A stretch of 64,000 bases of DNA, from the NCBI GenBank assembly GCA_021647145.1, contig JAKIVF010000001.1, positions 5,794 through 69,793 of the forward strand, given 5' to 3'. The stretch's first letter is position 1; every line of letters starts with the position of its first letter. This DNA is from Methylococcaceae bacterium (GTDB lineage: Bacteria > Pseudomonadota > Gammaproteobacteria > Methylococcales > Methylomonadaceae). The position numbers and the translations under genes were made by a program. This document shows positions 15,694 through 25,398 of this stretch, piece by piece. The notes under the pieces are model-generated. The model ran no database searches. It was not told the DNA's origin and saw nothing but the letters and a program-made list of their open reading frames with translations.

Positions 15694-15736
15694 GCTATAC
15701 TTTGAAGATGATAGGTTTGAATCATTAAACTTTGAT

Positions 15737-16891
15737 ATGAAATTAAGATATTTTTTGTTCTTTATTTTTTTTGCTGGTTGTTCATTTTCTTCCTTAGCTT
15801 TGGCAGAAAATGTAGAAAGTAAAACTAAAGAGTTAACCGTTTTACAAAAAATGATTAAGAAGATAAATCAGAAGATAAAGGGGTTAAAAACAAAAAAAAA
15901 TAGTTTATTAGTTGAATTAAAAAAATTAGATGTTCAGTATGGGGAAATTAGTGTTGAGCTAAAGGATCTGGAAGAGAATAATAGGCAACTGAAAGAAAAG
16001 CTAGAACATAACCGGCAGCTGAAGAAAAATAAACAGCAAGAAATAGATTCTCAAAAACAAGGTTTAGAAAGCTTGGTAAAAATTGCTTATGGAATGGGGC
16101 GGCATGAAAAAATAAAGTTATTGTTAAGCCAAGAGGATCCTTCTGTGTCAGGAAGGATGATGGTCTATCATGATTATTTGAATAAAGCGCGATTAAAAAA
16201 AATTACAATTATTAAGCAAGGATTGCAACAACTACGTGATTTAGAGTTGGAAAATATTAGAGAAGCTGAAGCTTTACAAGTTAAATTAAAACAAGTAAAA
16301 AAGAAAAAGTCTGTTTTATTGGAAACTAAATCTAAACGAGAGGTCTTAATTGCTAAAATTAACAAGCGTTTTTCTAGGAAAAAACAGAAGTTAAGTCAAT
16401 ATAAAGCAAGCGAAAAAAAATTAAAGGGGATCATTTCATCCTTACAAAACAGCACTAATGATTTTTCCTACGAGAAAGGAAGTTCTAAGCGATTTAGCTT
16501 ATTAAAAGGAAAACTGCCCTGGCCCCTTCAAGGAAAGATCAAAAAGAAATTTGGTGCACAACGTTCTGATACGCGCTGGGATGGCGTGTTAATTTCTGCA
16601 AAGGAGAGTGCGGAAATTCGAGTTGTGGCAAAAGGGCAGGTTGTTTTTGCTGATTGGTTGCGTGGATATGGATTATTAACTATTATTGATCATGGTGGTG
16701 GTTATATGACGCTTTATGCTTTTAGTCAAAGCTTATATAAAAAAGTAGGAGAACGGGTTAAAGCAGGTGATGTTATTGCTGTGGCAGGTCAAAGTGGAGG
16801 GCGATCAGAGATAGGGTTATATTTTGGTATAAGGAAAAAAGGTAAGCCTGTTGATCCAGTAAAATGGTGTCAAAGAAATCGACATAAATAG
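15737..16891 (+). CDS. EnvC-like amidase activator (coiled coil + degenerate M23)
   Basis: Periplasmic cell-division factor that should activate N-acetylmuramoyl-L-alanine amidases. Of 384 residues, 1-23 are a signal peptide, about 25-250 a long Lys/Glu-rich coiled coil, and about 265-382 a LytM/M23 domain. The domain has lost the zinc ligands of active M23 peptidases: where active enzymes have HxH it reads GLYFGIR. That fits the EnvC class, which activates rather than cuts. The position after gpmI and before ctpA is the conserved envC locus. Confidence 0.88.
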   Translation: MKLRYFLFFIFFAGCSFSSLALAENVESKTKELTVLQKMIKKINQKIKGLKTKKNSLLVELKKLDVQYGEISVELKDLEENNRQLKEKLEHNRQLKKNKQQEIDSQKQGLESLVKIAYGMGRHEKIKLLLSQEDPSVSGRMMVYHDYLNKARLKKITIIKQGLQQLRDLELENIREAEALQVKLKQVKKKKSVLLETKSKREVLIAKINKRFSRKKQKLSQYKASEKKLKGIISSLQNSTNDFSYEKGSSKRFSLLKGKLPWPLQGKIKKKFGAQRSDTRWDGVLISAKESAEIRVVAKGQVVFADWLRGYGLLTIIDHGGGYMTLYAFSQSLYKKVGERVKAGDVIAVAGQSGGRSEIGLYFGIRKKGKPVDPVKWCQRNRHK

Positions 16892-17013
16892 GAAAGATGA
16901 GAAGCGTTAGAGATGTGTTAGAATATGAGCCTTTTTTCGAATGTAAGTTTGAATTTAGATTTTAATATAAATTATTTAGTTAAAAATACAAGTATTTTGG
17001 AGTGTTAAAGCAC

Positions 17014-18342
17014 ATGCTTAAAAAGAAGAATAGTGTCATTTTGTTTCTGGGTGTCATATTAGGCGTTCTACTGAGTGTTGGGAGTTCTGTTTTTGCCGAG
17101 CGTGATAAAAGCGTGATTGAACCCATGAAGCAGCAAGAGGTGACTTTACCTTATGATGAGTTGCGCGTATTTACTGAAGTGTTTGGTAGAATTAAAAGGG
17201 ATTACGTTGAACCAGTTTCAGATAAAAAATTATTAGAAGATGCAATTAAAGGGATGTTATCAGGTCTGGATCCACATTCTTCTTATTTAGACACTGAACA
17301 ATATAAAGACTTGAAAGAAGGAACTACAGGGCGATTTGGAGGGTTAGGAATTGAAGTCACAATGGAGGATGGTTTTGTTAAGGTTGTGTCGCCAATAGAT
17401 GATACGCCAGCAGAGAGAGCCGGTATTAAAGCTGGTGATCTGGTTGTCAGACTTGATGAAAAGCCTGTTAAGGGAATGACCTTAGCAGAAGCGGTAAAAA
17501 TAATGCGAGGAGAGCCGGGGAGTGATATTTTGCTTACGGTTGTTAGGGAAGGGGAAGAGGCTCCTCTTAAAATAATGATTACTCGGGCAATTATTAAAGT
17601 TAAGAGTGTTAAGAGCAAAATTCTTGAGAAGAATTTTGGCTATATACGGATTAGTAGTTTCCAATCATCAACAGGACAAGGTGTTTTTAAAGCTGTTGCT
17701 GAATTGAAAAAAGAAAATAAAGGTAGTTTAAAAGGTGTTGTTTTAGATTTACGAAATAATCCAGGAGGCGTTTTAAATGCGGCCGTAGAAGTAAGTGATG
17801 CTTTTTTAGAAAAGGGTCTAATTGTTTATACTGAAGGAAGAATTAAAAATTCTGAAATGCGCTTTAACGCAGCACCAGGAGATGTAATCGACGGAGTACC
17901 GCTTATTGTTCTGATTAATGCAGGGTCTGCGTCAGCATCAGAAATTGTTGCGGGTGCTCTGCAAGATCATAAGCGAGCCATTATTATGGGAGAGAAATCT
18001 TTTGGGAAGGGATCGGTACAAACAATTTTACCTACAAGTGGGAGTGCAGCTGTTAAGTTAACGACTGCTCGATACTATACTCCATCAGGAAGATCTATCC
18101 AGGCGGAGGGGATTTCGCCTGATGTTGCTCTTGCTAGGGTAAAGTTAGAATCATTAAAAGCTTCAGAGTTTAAACCTGTAAAGGAAGCTGATCTATCTCA
18201 TCATTTAGAAAATGGAAAAGCGAAAAAAGAGAATAAAGAAAAAGGAGGGAAAGATAAAGATGGGGATTCAGAATTAGATACGCGTGATTATGCTTTACAT
18301 GAAGCATTAAATTTATTGAAAGGGCTGAGTATCATAAAATAA
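17014..18342 (+). CDS. C-terminal processing serine protease (S41, CtpA/Prc type)
   Basis: Periplasmic PDZ protease that trims or degrades envelope proteins. Starting at the ATG at 17014 (TTGGAG Shine-Dalgarno about 10 bases before) gives 442 residues; the GTG at 17002 would sit inside that site. A signal anchor (1-28) precedes a PDZ domain (about 105-190, GRFGGLGIEV start). The catalytic domain has LDLRNNPGG near 245-253, catalytic Ser307 in GSASASE and Lys332 in GEKSFGKGSVQ. The Lys/Glu-rich segment near 400-425 is a low-complexity tail. It follows envC, as is typical. Confidence 0.92.
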   Translation: MLKKKNSVILFLGVILGVLLSVGSSVFAERDKSVIEPMKQQEVTLPYDELRVFTEVFGRIKRDYVEPVSDKKLLEDAIKGMLSGLDPHSSYLDTEQYKDLKEGTTGRFGGLGIEVTMEDGFVKVVSPIDDTPAERAGIKAGDLVVRLDEKPVKGMTLAEAVKIMRGEPGSDILLTVVREGEEAPLKIMITRAIIKVKSVKSKILEKNFGYIRISSFQSSTGQGVFKAVAELKKENKGSLKGVVLDLRNNPGGVLNAAVEVSDAFLEKGLIVYTEGRIKNSEMRFNAAPGDVIDGVPLIVLINAGSASASEIVAGALQDHKRAIIMGEKSFGKGSVQTILPTSGSAAVKLTTARYYTPSGRSIQAEGISPDVALARVKLESLKASEFKPVKEADLSHHLENGKAKKENKEKGGKDKDGDSELDTRDYALHEALNLLKGLSIIK

Positions 18343-18431
18343 ATAAGTTTTTAAAAGAATTTTATTATGGGGTAACAGGCTATTTAAGGATGGCTTGTTG
18401 ACTTCCGCATCCAAGAAAAGGCTAGGAAATA

Positions 18432-18698
18432 ATGGAAAAAAAAGATAATACACCTCTTTGGGTTTTTTTAGCATTCTCGAGTATTAATACTCGAAAAGGG
18501 GCTTTAATCCTTATTTGGAGTTGTATCATATTTAGCTTGTATTGCATTCCTTGGAGTTTGTTTTTTTCAGATCAGGAGTGGGTGGCTAGAATATTTCTCA
18601 TTGATGACTGGAGCTGGTTGGCAATGATGATTCCTATAGTTATTTGGTATTGGCTGAGTCTGAGATGGGTAGATAAAAATACTGCTTGGGATGACTGA
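18432..18698 (+). CDS. 88-residue two-helix membrane protein
   Basis: Not recognised. It starts MEKKDNTPLWVF. Two membrane helices are likely at about 22-44 and 61-80, joined by a short aromatic and acidic loop (DQEWVARIFLIDDWSW). The whole protein is rich in Trp, and the end is charged (RWVDKNTAWDD). It lies 89 bases after ctpA on the same strand and ends just before a hairpin, so it may be the last gene of that unit. Nothing indicates its function beyond membrane location. Confidence 0.7.
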   Translation: MEKKDNTPLWVFLAFSSINTRKGALILIWSCIIFSLYCIPWSLFFSDQEWVARIFLIDDWSWLAMMIPIVIWYWLSLRWVDKNTAWDD

Positions 18699-18720
18699 TA
18701 TTGTTGTTTTAGAAGAAAAA

Positions 18721-18749
18721 AAGGATAAAGAATGCTCCTCTTTATCCTT
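18721..18749. terminator. bidirectional terminator-like hairpin
   Basis: 10-bp perfect stem AAGGATAAAG/CTTTATCCTT with a 9-nt loop. It is preceded by a run of A (useful for the minus strand) and followed by a T-rich stretch. It separates the ctpA-side unit from the converging sulfite-reductase operon. Confidence 0.6.
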
Positions 18750-18830
18750 AGTTTGTATGTTTATAAACTCTGCTTTTCCTGTTTTTTATAATTAGCCTGT
18801 CCAATAAGCGGATTTTTAATAGATATTTTT

Positions 18831-19283
18831 TTAATTGGATGATGCTTGATATTGAACAGTAAAGTCATTCATGGTTGAAAGTGCTGTATCTAGTAGTTCT
18901 GGGCTCTCTAGTTGGAAGGCGTTGACGCCAACACGAACTAAATAAAAAACTTGATCTGGCATATAGTTACCTATAGCTCGTATCTCACTATTAAAGCCGT
19001 ATCGGCTTCGTAATAGTTTTGCATGTGAAAATGATCTTCCGTCAGTGAATGCCGGAAATTCAAGTGCTACTAATGATATTTGTTCTAAATCATCGGCAAT
19101 ATCCTCAACTTTGTCTGATGGAGATAGTCTAATGCCGGTATTCTCCTTTCGGGCAAGAAGCTTTATTTTTTCTTTTTTCCATCTAGATAAAGATACAGTT
19201 ATATTGCCTTTAGGTATTTTGTCGTCATCTGCAATATGGGTCCAGTTGTCCTCTATAATTTTTTTATCTTTAATAATTTTCAT
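18831..19283 (-). CDS. DUF934 protein associated with sulfite reductase
   Basis: 150 residues from the ATG at 19283. DUF934 proteins (COG3749) are regularly encoded next to sulfite reductase and are annotated as probable oxidoreductases in sulfite reduction; the actual activity is unproven. Family hallmarks are the central SLVALEFPAFTDGRSFSHA near 70-88 and LRSRYGF near 90-96. The upstream TTG at 19325 would overlap cysI and is less likely. It begins 7 bases after cysI, so the two are one operon. Confidence 0.87.
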   Translation of the reverse strand: MKIIKDKKIIEDNWTHIADDDKIPKGNITVSLSRWKKEKIKLLARKENTGIRLSPSDKVEDIADDLEQISLVALEFPAFTDGRSFSHAKLLRSRYGFNSEIRAIGNYMPDQVFYLVRVGVNAFQLESPELLDTALSTMNDFTVQYQASSN

Positions 19284-19290
19284 AAATTTT

Positions 19291-20934
19291 TTAATAGACT
19301 GCTTCTTTAAAGGGAATAATGCCAATACGTTCGACGGTATCTAGAAATATTTCAGCATCATATCGCTGTTTAATATAAACATCCAGAATGGTTGTGATAA
19401 CGTTAGTGATTTGATCTTTTGCAACGGCAGGTCCTAGTCTTTTTCCAATGGCAGCTTTATTTTCAGATGAGCCACCTAGTGTAAGTTGGTACCATTCAAC
19501 CCCTTTTTTATCGACACCTAAAATACCAATATGTCCCACACTTTGATGTGCGCAACCATTCATACATCCAGACATGTTGATTTTTAAATCACCTACATCG
19601 TGAATATAGTCCATATCATCTAATGCTTCATTAATTTCTTTGGCAATACTAATCGAGCTAGCATTTGCAAGTGAGCAAAACTCTAAACCAGGGCAGCAAA
19701 TCATATCTGTAGCAGTGCCAATATTGGGCGTTGCCAGTGATAACAATTTTAGTTTTTCCCACAGCTCAAATAAGTCAGCTTGTTTTACATCAGCAAGTAC
19801 TAGATTTTGTCTATGAGTAGTTCTGATTTCTCCAAAGCTGTATTGGTCGGCTAGTTCAGCAACTGAATCCAGTTGTTCAGATGTAATGTCACCCGGGGGG
19901 GTGTCTGGCGCTTTTAATGATAAATAAACTGCACGGTAACCTGGTGTCTTATGTTTTTCAGTATTATGTTTTACCCATCTTGAAAAATTAGAGTTTTGTT
20001 CTTTTTTTGATTCAAAACTAGTATCCTGACTGGCTTTTTCTTCATAGTTGGGTAAAGCAAAGTGAGCTTGAATATCTTTAATATGCTCATCACTTAACTC
20101 CATACCATTTTTTATTTGTTGCCATTCAGCTTCAACCCATTCGGTCATTTTTTGTATACCACTTTCTCTAACTAGTATTTTGATTCGAGCTTTGTATTTA
20201 TTGTCGCGCCGACCATTGAGATTATATACACGAACAATAGCTTCCAAATACGAGAGTAGGTGTTTTCTTTCCAAAAAGGGCCTGATTACTTTACCAATAA
20301 CTGGTGTCCTGCCCAATCCGCCACCGACTAATACTCTAAAGCCCACTTCCCCAGTGCCATTTTTGATTATGTGTAGGCCAATATCGTGAAGTTGAGTTGC
20401 AGCTCTGTCTTGTTCTGATCCACTGACAGCAATTTTAAATTTACGAGGTAGGTAGGCAAATTCAGGGTGCAGGGTAGTCCATTGACGAATAATTTCACAG
20501 TAAGGACGAGGGTCTTCAATTTCATCAATACACACGCCCGCTAAAGGATCTGTAGTGGTATTTCTTAAACAATTACCGCTGGTTTGAATGGCATGCATTT
20601 GAACGCTAGCTAAATCAGCAAGAATATCAGGTACATTTTTTAATTCAGGCCAATTGAACTGGATGTTCTGACGTGTGGTGATATGGGCGTAGCTTTTATC
20701 ATATTTTCTAGCAACATGTGCAAGCATACGGAGTTGTTTTGATGAAAGTAAACCATAGGGTCCCGCGACTCGGAGCATGGGGGCGTGTGTTTGAATGTAT
20801 AGTCCATTCATTAGGCGTAACGCTCGAAATTCATCTTCACCTAATTCACCTTTTAGATAGCGTTCGGTTTGCCCTCTAAATTGGCTGACTCTTTCGTTTA
20901 GTATGGTTTGGTCGTCGTTGTTGTATTGATACAT
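19291..20934 (-). CDS. cysI: sulfite reductase hemoprotein (nitrite/sulfite reductase family)
   Basis: Siroheme/4Fe-4S enzyme for six-electron reduction of sulfite to sulfide in assimilation. The 547 residues comprise two ferredoxin-like half-domains and siroheme domains. The cluster and siroheme ligands are C414 and C420 (CCPGLEFC), C457 and C461 (SGCMNGC). TTRQN repeats in a related form (TTHRQN) in the second half. A charged stretch near 298-316 links the halves. No cysJ flavoprotein is adjacent, so the electron donor (ferredoxin or an unlinked reductase) cannot be read from here. Nitrite reductase is the alternative, but the DUF934 neighbour favours sulfite. Confidence 0.92.
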   Translation of the reverse strand: MYQYNNDDQTILNERVSQFRGQTERYLKGELGEDEFRALRLMNGLYIQTHAPMLRVAGPYGLLSSKQLRMLAHVARKYDKSYAHITTRQNIQFNWPELKNVPDILADLASVQMHAIQTSGNCLRNTTTDPLAGVCIDEIEDPRPYCEIIRQWTTLHPEFAYLPRKFKIAVSGSEQDRAATQLHDIGLHIIKNGTGEVGFRVLVGGGLGRTPVIGKVIRPFLERKHLLSYLEAIVRVYNLNGRRDNKYKARIKILVRESGIQKMTEWVEAEWQQIKNGMELSDEHIKDIQAHFALPNYEEKASQDTSFESKKEQNSNFSRWVKHNTEKHKTPGYRAVYLSLKAPDTPPGDITSEQLDSVAELADQYSFGEIRTTHRQNLVLADVKQADLFELWEKLKLLSLATPNIGTATDMICCPGLEFCSLANASSISIAKEINEALDDMDYIHDVGDLKINMSGCMNGCAHQSVGHIGILGVDKKGVEWYQLTLGGSSENKAAIGKRLGPAVAKDQITNVITTILDVYIKQRYDAEIFLDTVERIGIIPFKEAVY

Positions 20935-21079
20935 TAAATAAAGCTAAGTTAGTTTCAAGCAAATAGTGAGTTCTTTAATCATATACTGAGATTGTTTAAA
21001 TGACAAAGAATATTATATGGTGCTATTATTAAGAGTTGATAGTCATAATTATAATGGGTTTTAGAGCGAGGGGGTTATT

Positions 21080-22447
21080 TTGTTACGTTTGTTATTGATT
21101 TTTGCCAGTCTACTATTTTTGCCTGAAATGGCAATGGCTGAAGAGTATAAAGAGGACTTTACTAATTTAGGCCTTACGGGAACAGAGAGAGGGATTTATA
21201 CGGTTCTGATTTTTATTATCGCGTACGGTTTTGTTATGGCTGAAGAATTTACGGGTTTGCGTAAGTCCAAACCGGTTATTTTAGCAGCTGGAATAATCTG
21301 GGCTCATGCCGCTATTTTGGCGAGAGATGCAGGCGTTTCTGTGGAACAATTGCATGAAGCTTTTGAATATAATTTAGCCGAATTTGCCGCTTTGATGTTA
21401 TTTTTGCTGGTAGCGATGACTTATATCAATGCCATGGCAGAACGTAATGTATTTGAAGTTTTAAGATCATGGATGATTAGGAAAAAGTTTAGTTATAAGC
21501 AGCTTTTTTGGGTGACTGGAATTATCACCTTCTTTTTATCTGCAGTAGCAGATAATCTGACTTCTGCTTTGCTAGTGGGTGCTGTAGTGATGGCGGTTGG
21601 TAAAGGAAACGATAAATTTGTAGCTATTGGATTGGTAAATCTGGTGGTGGCAGCAAATGCTGGCGGAGCTTTTAGTCCTTTTGGCGATATTACAACTTTG
21701 ATGGTCTGGCAAGCAGGGTATGCTGAATTCTTTGACTTTTTTGCGTTATTCATTCCTTCTGTTGTGAATTATGTTGTGCCTGCTGCTTTTATGTATATGG
21801 CAATACCGGATGAGCAACCCGCTGCTACAAAGGAGGATGTTGCTGCTGTGCTAAAGCCTGGTGCAATACAGGTTTGTGTTTTATTTTTGTTAACAATTGT
21901 AACCGCAGTCTGCTTTAAGCAGTTTCTACATTTGCCTCCCTTTATGGGGATGATGGTCGGGTTATCTATATTAATGATTTATGGTTTTAGTATTAACAAA
22001 CTGTATAGCGATGAATCATTTGATATTTTTGATAAAGTTCGTGATGCTGAATGGGATACTTTGTTTTTCTTCTTTGGCGTTGTATTTGCTGTAGGTGGTT
22101 TAGGTTATATTGGCTATCTAGAGCTATTATCAGGTGCAATGTATGAAGGGTTGGGCGATACAACGGCAAATGTATTTGTCGGTATAATCTCAGCTATTGT
22201 TGATAATATTCCAGTAATGTTTGCCGTTTTGAATATGAATCTAGATATGGATTTATATCAATGGTTGCTGGCTACATTAACTGCGGGTACTGGTGGTTCT
22301 ATGCTATCAGTTGGGTCTGCTGCAGGGGTCGCGCTAATGGGAACATCTAACCATAAATATACTTTTTTTAGTCATATGAAATGGACTCCGTATATTGCGA
22401 TAGGGTATTTTGCAAGTATTTTTACACATTATTTGATTAATGGATAA
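21080..22447 (+). CDS. nhaD: sodium:proton antiporter NhaD family
   Basis: Inner-membrane Na+/H+ antiporter, about 12 helices in 455 residues, after a signal-like N-terminus ending AMA. Conserved segments are EFAALMLFLLVAMTYINAM near 101-120, SAVADNLTSALL near 155-166, NAGGAFSPFGDITTLMVW near 193-210, and a symmetric SAIVDNIPVMFAV near 373-385. The start codon is TTG with an excellent GAGGGGG Shine-Dalgarno 5 bases before it. It probably supports salt tolerance, consistent with a marine or brackish habitat, though that is inference. It diverges from cysI across 145 bases. Confidence 0.92.
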   Translation: MLRLLLIFASLLFLPEMAMAEEYKEDFTNLGLTGTERGIYTVLIFIIAYGFVMAEEFTGLRKSKPVILAAGIIWAHAAILARDAGVSVEQLHEAFEYNLAEFAALMLFLLVAMTYINAMAERNVFEVLRSWMIRKKFSYKQLFWVTGIITFFLSAVADNLTSALLVGAVVMAVGKGNDKFVAIGLVNLVVAANAGGAFSPFGDITTLMVWQAGYAEFFDFFALFIPSVVNYVVPAAFMYMAIPDEQPAATKEDVAAVLKPGAIQVCVLFLLTIVTAVCFKQFLHLPPFMGMMVGLSILMIYGFSINKLYSDESFDIFDKVRDAEWDTLFFFFGVVFAVGGLGYIGYLELLSGAMYEGLGDTTANVFVGIISAIVDNIPVMFAVLNMNLDMDLYQWLLATLTAGTGGSMLSVGSAAGVALMGTSNHKYTFFSHMKWTPYIAIGYFASIFTHYLING

Positions 22448-22725
22448 AATAATTATTGTAAGAGCTTTGTGGGTATCTGCTGAGCCGGATATTTTTTAAA
22501 GCTTTATAAAATATAAATTAAATTGCATCTTTTTGGCTTAATGTTATATCGTAAGTTGGGAAGGTGCTTTTTTATGTATTAAATAGAGATCCAAAAACAT
22601 TGGTGGTGTATATAAATCAGGCTCTGGGGGGGGTTAAAAAAATCAATATGTCTGAATTAATTAACTACACTAATATTAAACTTGTCTACACACACAATAG
22701 CTAAATTGATTCAGGGTCGCTATCT
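22448..22725. other. gap between nhaD and ampG
   Basis: 278 bases between converging genes. It holds a G8 run (near 22626) followed by A-rich sequence, but no stem for a terminator and no open frame of interest. I see nothing else. Confidence 0.3.
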
Positions 22726-24273
22726 TTATTTAAGCTTGAAGAGTTTTCCTGTCCAGGCAATAAGAAATAGTACGGGGATACCCATTAAGGCAGTAACGAC
22801 AAAAAAACGTGAATAGCCTATAGTATCAACAAATGTTCCTGAATATCCCCCTAAAATCTTAGGAAACAATGTCATTAGTGAGCTAAAAATAGCATATTGT
22901 ACAGCGGTAAATGAAATATTTGTTAAGCTTGATAAGAATGCAATAAAGGCTGCGCTTGCGAGACCTGCGGATAAATTATCTGCTGAAATAACAATGATTA
23001 GCATCATCATGTCGTGGCCTGATTCAGCCAGTACCATAAATAGTAAGTTGGTTAAAGCTGATAGTAATGCTCCTAAGAAAAGAATTCGCATAATACCATA
23101 CCTGACAGCAAGTATGCCACCAAGAAAACCACCTGCAATAGTCATTAATAAGCCAAAGCTTTTGACCACACCAGCAATTTCAGGTTTAGTAAACCCAAGA
23201 TCTTGATAAAAGACATTGGAGATAACGCCCAATAAAATATCTGAAATACGGTAAAGGCCGATTAACGCTAAGAGTATCCAAGCTAAGGACCAGCCAAATC
23301 GATGAAAAAAATCTTTTATGGGCTCAAGATAAGTTTGTTCAATGATTTGTTGTTGGGCAAGACCTGATTGGATCACAAGCTTAGCTATTATTGCCGCAAT
23401 TAATAGAGCAAAAGCCAAGCGGCATAGCTCAATTAGGAAAGATGCTAATGGTTTATTGGCAAGTAGAGTAGATAAAGGTTTAATGCTTAAATGTGCAAAG
23501 CTAGAGCTGAAATAAAAACATGCAATAAAACCACTAACAGATAATATAAATAATAATAGGAAGCCTAAATTTTTTTGTTGACTAGGCGTGCTGGAATTTG
23601 AATTTTGCGGGCTAGGCTCAGCAATAACCAATGTAGTAATAATTCCTGTTAACATAATGCTGGCCATTACGAAGTAGGTCCACTGCCACGCTTGATAATT
23701 GTAGTTCTGCATTGTTGAGCCAAAATAGTTAGCTAAAAATAAGGCGCCAGCACCAGCGAGAATCATTCCAATACGATAACCTGCAATATAGCTTGATGAT
23801 ATTAATGTTTGCAAATCGCTATCCGCTGATTCGATTCGATATGCGTCAATAACGATGTCTTGAGTTGCAGATGAAAAACCTAAAAATACAGCTGCCCATG
23901 CCATTAAGTTAAGTGAGTCGACAGCTGGGTCAATTAATGCCATTGCACTGATTGCCAGCATGATCATAAATTGTGAAAAGAATAACCACGCACGCCTTTT
24001 TCCGAGAATTTTGGTCAAAAAAGGCAAGGGTAATTGGTCGATGAGTGGCGCCCAGACAAATTTGAAGGAATAACCTAGTGCAGCCCAGCTAAAATAGGTG
24101 ACGGCTCCTCGTTCAACACCAGCCTCTCTTAACCAGAGGCTGAGAGATGAAAAAATCAATAATAAAGGGATGCCTGCAGAAATTCCTAGAAACAACATAG
24201 TCAACACTCGAGGGTGGGTGAATGTACTTATAGTTTCTTGCCAGCTTTTGTTAGGAGTTTCTCGGTTCATCAT
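22726..24273 (-). CDS. ampG: AmpG-type muropeptide MFS transporter
   Basis: Imports GlcNAc-anhydro-muropeptides for cell-wall recycling. The 515 residues have about 14 hydrophobic helices. AmpG features are the N-terminal LGISAGIPLLLIFSSLSLWL near 27-46, the Asp-containing FKFVWAPLIDQLPLP near 71-85, GKRRAWL near 91-97 and SATQDIVIDAYRIE near 134-147. A loop near 218-230 (SPQNSNSSTPSQQ) is hydrophilic. It overlaps the end of xthA by 4 bases (ATGA), so translation is likely coupled. Confidence 0.93.
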   Translation of the reverse strand: MMNRETPNKSWQETISTFTHPRVLTMLFLGISAGIPLLLIFSSLSLWLREAGVERGAVTYFSWAALGYSFKFVWAPLIDQLPLPFLTKILGKRRAWLFFSQFMIMLAISAMALIDPAVDSLNLMAWAAVFLGFSSATQDIVIDAYRIESADSDLQTLISSSYIAGYRIGMILAGAGALFLANYFGSTMQNYNYQAWQWTYFVMASIMLTGIITTLVIAEPSPQNSNSSTPSQQKNLGFLLLFILSVSGFIACFYFSSSFAHLSIKPLSTLLANKPLASFLIELCRLAFALLIAAIIAKLVIQSGLAQQQIIEQTYLEPIKDFFHRFGWSLAWILLALIGLYRISDILLGVISNVFYQDLGFTKPEIAGVVKSFGLLMTIAGGFLGGILAVRYGIMRILFLGALLSALTNLLFMVLAESGHDMMMLIIVISADNLSAGLASAAFIAFLSSLTNISFTAVQYAIFSSLMTLFPKILGGYSGTFVDTIGYSRFFVVTALMGIPVLFLIAWTGKLFKLK

Positions 24274-25049
24274 GAAGGCATGGTGTAATTATAATCAATA
24301 ATTAATGGAGCATGATCAGAAAAACGTTTGTTTTTATAGATTTCTGTAGCTAAGACTTTGCCTCTTAAATTAGGTGATAAAATTTGATAATCAATACGCC
24401 ATCCAACGTTATTAGCCCAAGCTTGTCCGCGGTTTGACCACCAGGTATATTGATGTTCTTCTTGCGCAATCTCACGAAAAGCATCGACAAAATCCATTTC
24501 ATGAAATAATTTATCTAACCAGGCGCGTTCCGCAGGTAAAAAGCCAGAATTTTTTTGGTTACCTTTCCAATTTCGAATATCTTCATTTTTATGAGCAATA
24601 TTCCAGTCCCCGCAAATAATATAGTCACGTCCTGATTCTTTCATTTGTATTAATTTTTCCATCATATGGTCCATGCAGCGGTATTTGACTTGCTGGCGCT
24701 CCTCTTTTGCTGAACCAGAAGGCATATATAGCGATATAACGCTTAAATTTGCAAACTTAGCTTCAATATACCGGCCTTCACTATCAAACTCATTATTGCC
24801 CATTCCCATAATAATTTCGTCAGGTTTTTTTCGACAATATAACGCAACCCCACTATAACCTTTTTTTTCTGCATCATGATAAGAACAATGATAGTTTTTA
24901 GGCCAAAATGCTTCCGCGATGAGTTGCTCTGCTTGGGCTTTAGTTTCCTGAATGCAAATAACATCAGCATCTTGTTTTTCTAACCAAGTAAAAAAGCCTT
25001 TACGTTCAGCAGATCTTATACCGTTTGTATTGAGTGAAATTATGCGCAT
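24270..25049 (-). CDS. xthA: exodeoxyribonuclease III / AP endonuclease
   Basis: Metal-dependent DNA repair nuclease of 259 residues. Catalytic landmarks are SLNTNGIR (5-12), IQETK with E35, YMPSG near 107-111, CGDWNIAH near 145-152 with the Asp/Asn pair, and the closing FSDHAPLIIDY with the Asp-His pair. It precedes ampG in a two-gene unit and diverges from rpmE across 92 bases that should contain both promoters. Confidence 0.96.
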   Translation of the reverse strand: MRIISLNTNGIRSAERKGFFTWLEKQDADVICIQETKAQAEQLIAEAFWPKNYHCSYHDAEKKGYSGVALYCRKKPDEIIMGMGNNEFDSEGRYIEAKFANLSVISLYMPSGSAKEERQQVKYRCMDHMMEKLIQMKESGRDYIICGDWNIAHKNEDIRNWKGNQKNSGFLPAERAWLDKLFHEMDFVDAFREIAQEEHQYTWWSNRGQAWANNVGWRIDYQILSPNLRGKVLATEIYKNKRFSDHAPLIIDYNYTMPS

Positions 25050-25141
25050 AATAAAATGAATGTTGCAGAATTAGTGAGTAAATCGTATTATACTCAGTTC
25101 TCTTTTAAGTATGTAGCCCTTTTGGGTAATGTGGAAGTAAA

Positions 25142-25342
25142 ATGAAACCAGAAATTCATCCAGAATATAAACAGATTACTGTAACATGTGGTTGTGGTAA
25201 TAAATTTGAAACAGGCTCAGTATTAACTGAAGATTTGCATGTGGAAGTGTGCTCTTCGTGCCACCCTTTTTATACTGGAAAACAAAGAGTTGTTGATACC
25301 GCTGGGCGTGTAGATAAATTTCGCAAGAGATTCGGTAAATAA
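25142..25342 (+). CDS. rpmE: 50S ribosomal protein L31, zinc-binding form
   Basis: 66-residue ribosomal protein with the four-Cys zinc site of the C+ type: C16, C18 (CGCG) and C37, C40 (CSSC). The following HPFYTGKQ is the family signature. It stands alone between xthA and gltA with 56 bases to gltA. Many bacteria also carry a Cys-less paralogue used under zinc limitation; none is in this window. Confidence 0.97.
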   Translation: MKPEIHPEYKQITVTCGCGNKFETGSVLTEDLHVEVCSSCHPFYTGKQRVVDTAGRVDKFRKRFGK

Positions 25343-25398
25343 GTTGTTTTTATTTTTTTCTTGTGGATCGTTGATTAGTAGAAAAAGGTTCTAGATTT

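Noticed and set aside
17283..17618. 111-codon minus-strand frame inside ctpA
   Set aside because: Antisense to the PDZ domain; Ser/Pro/Thr-rich composition is typical of complement translation.
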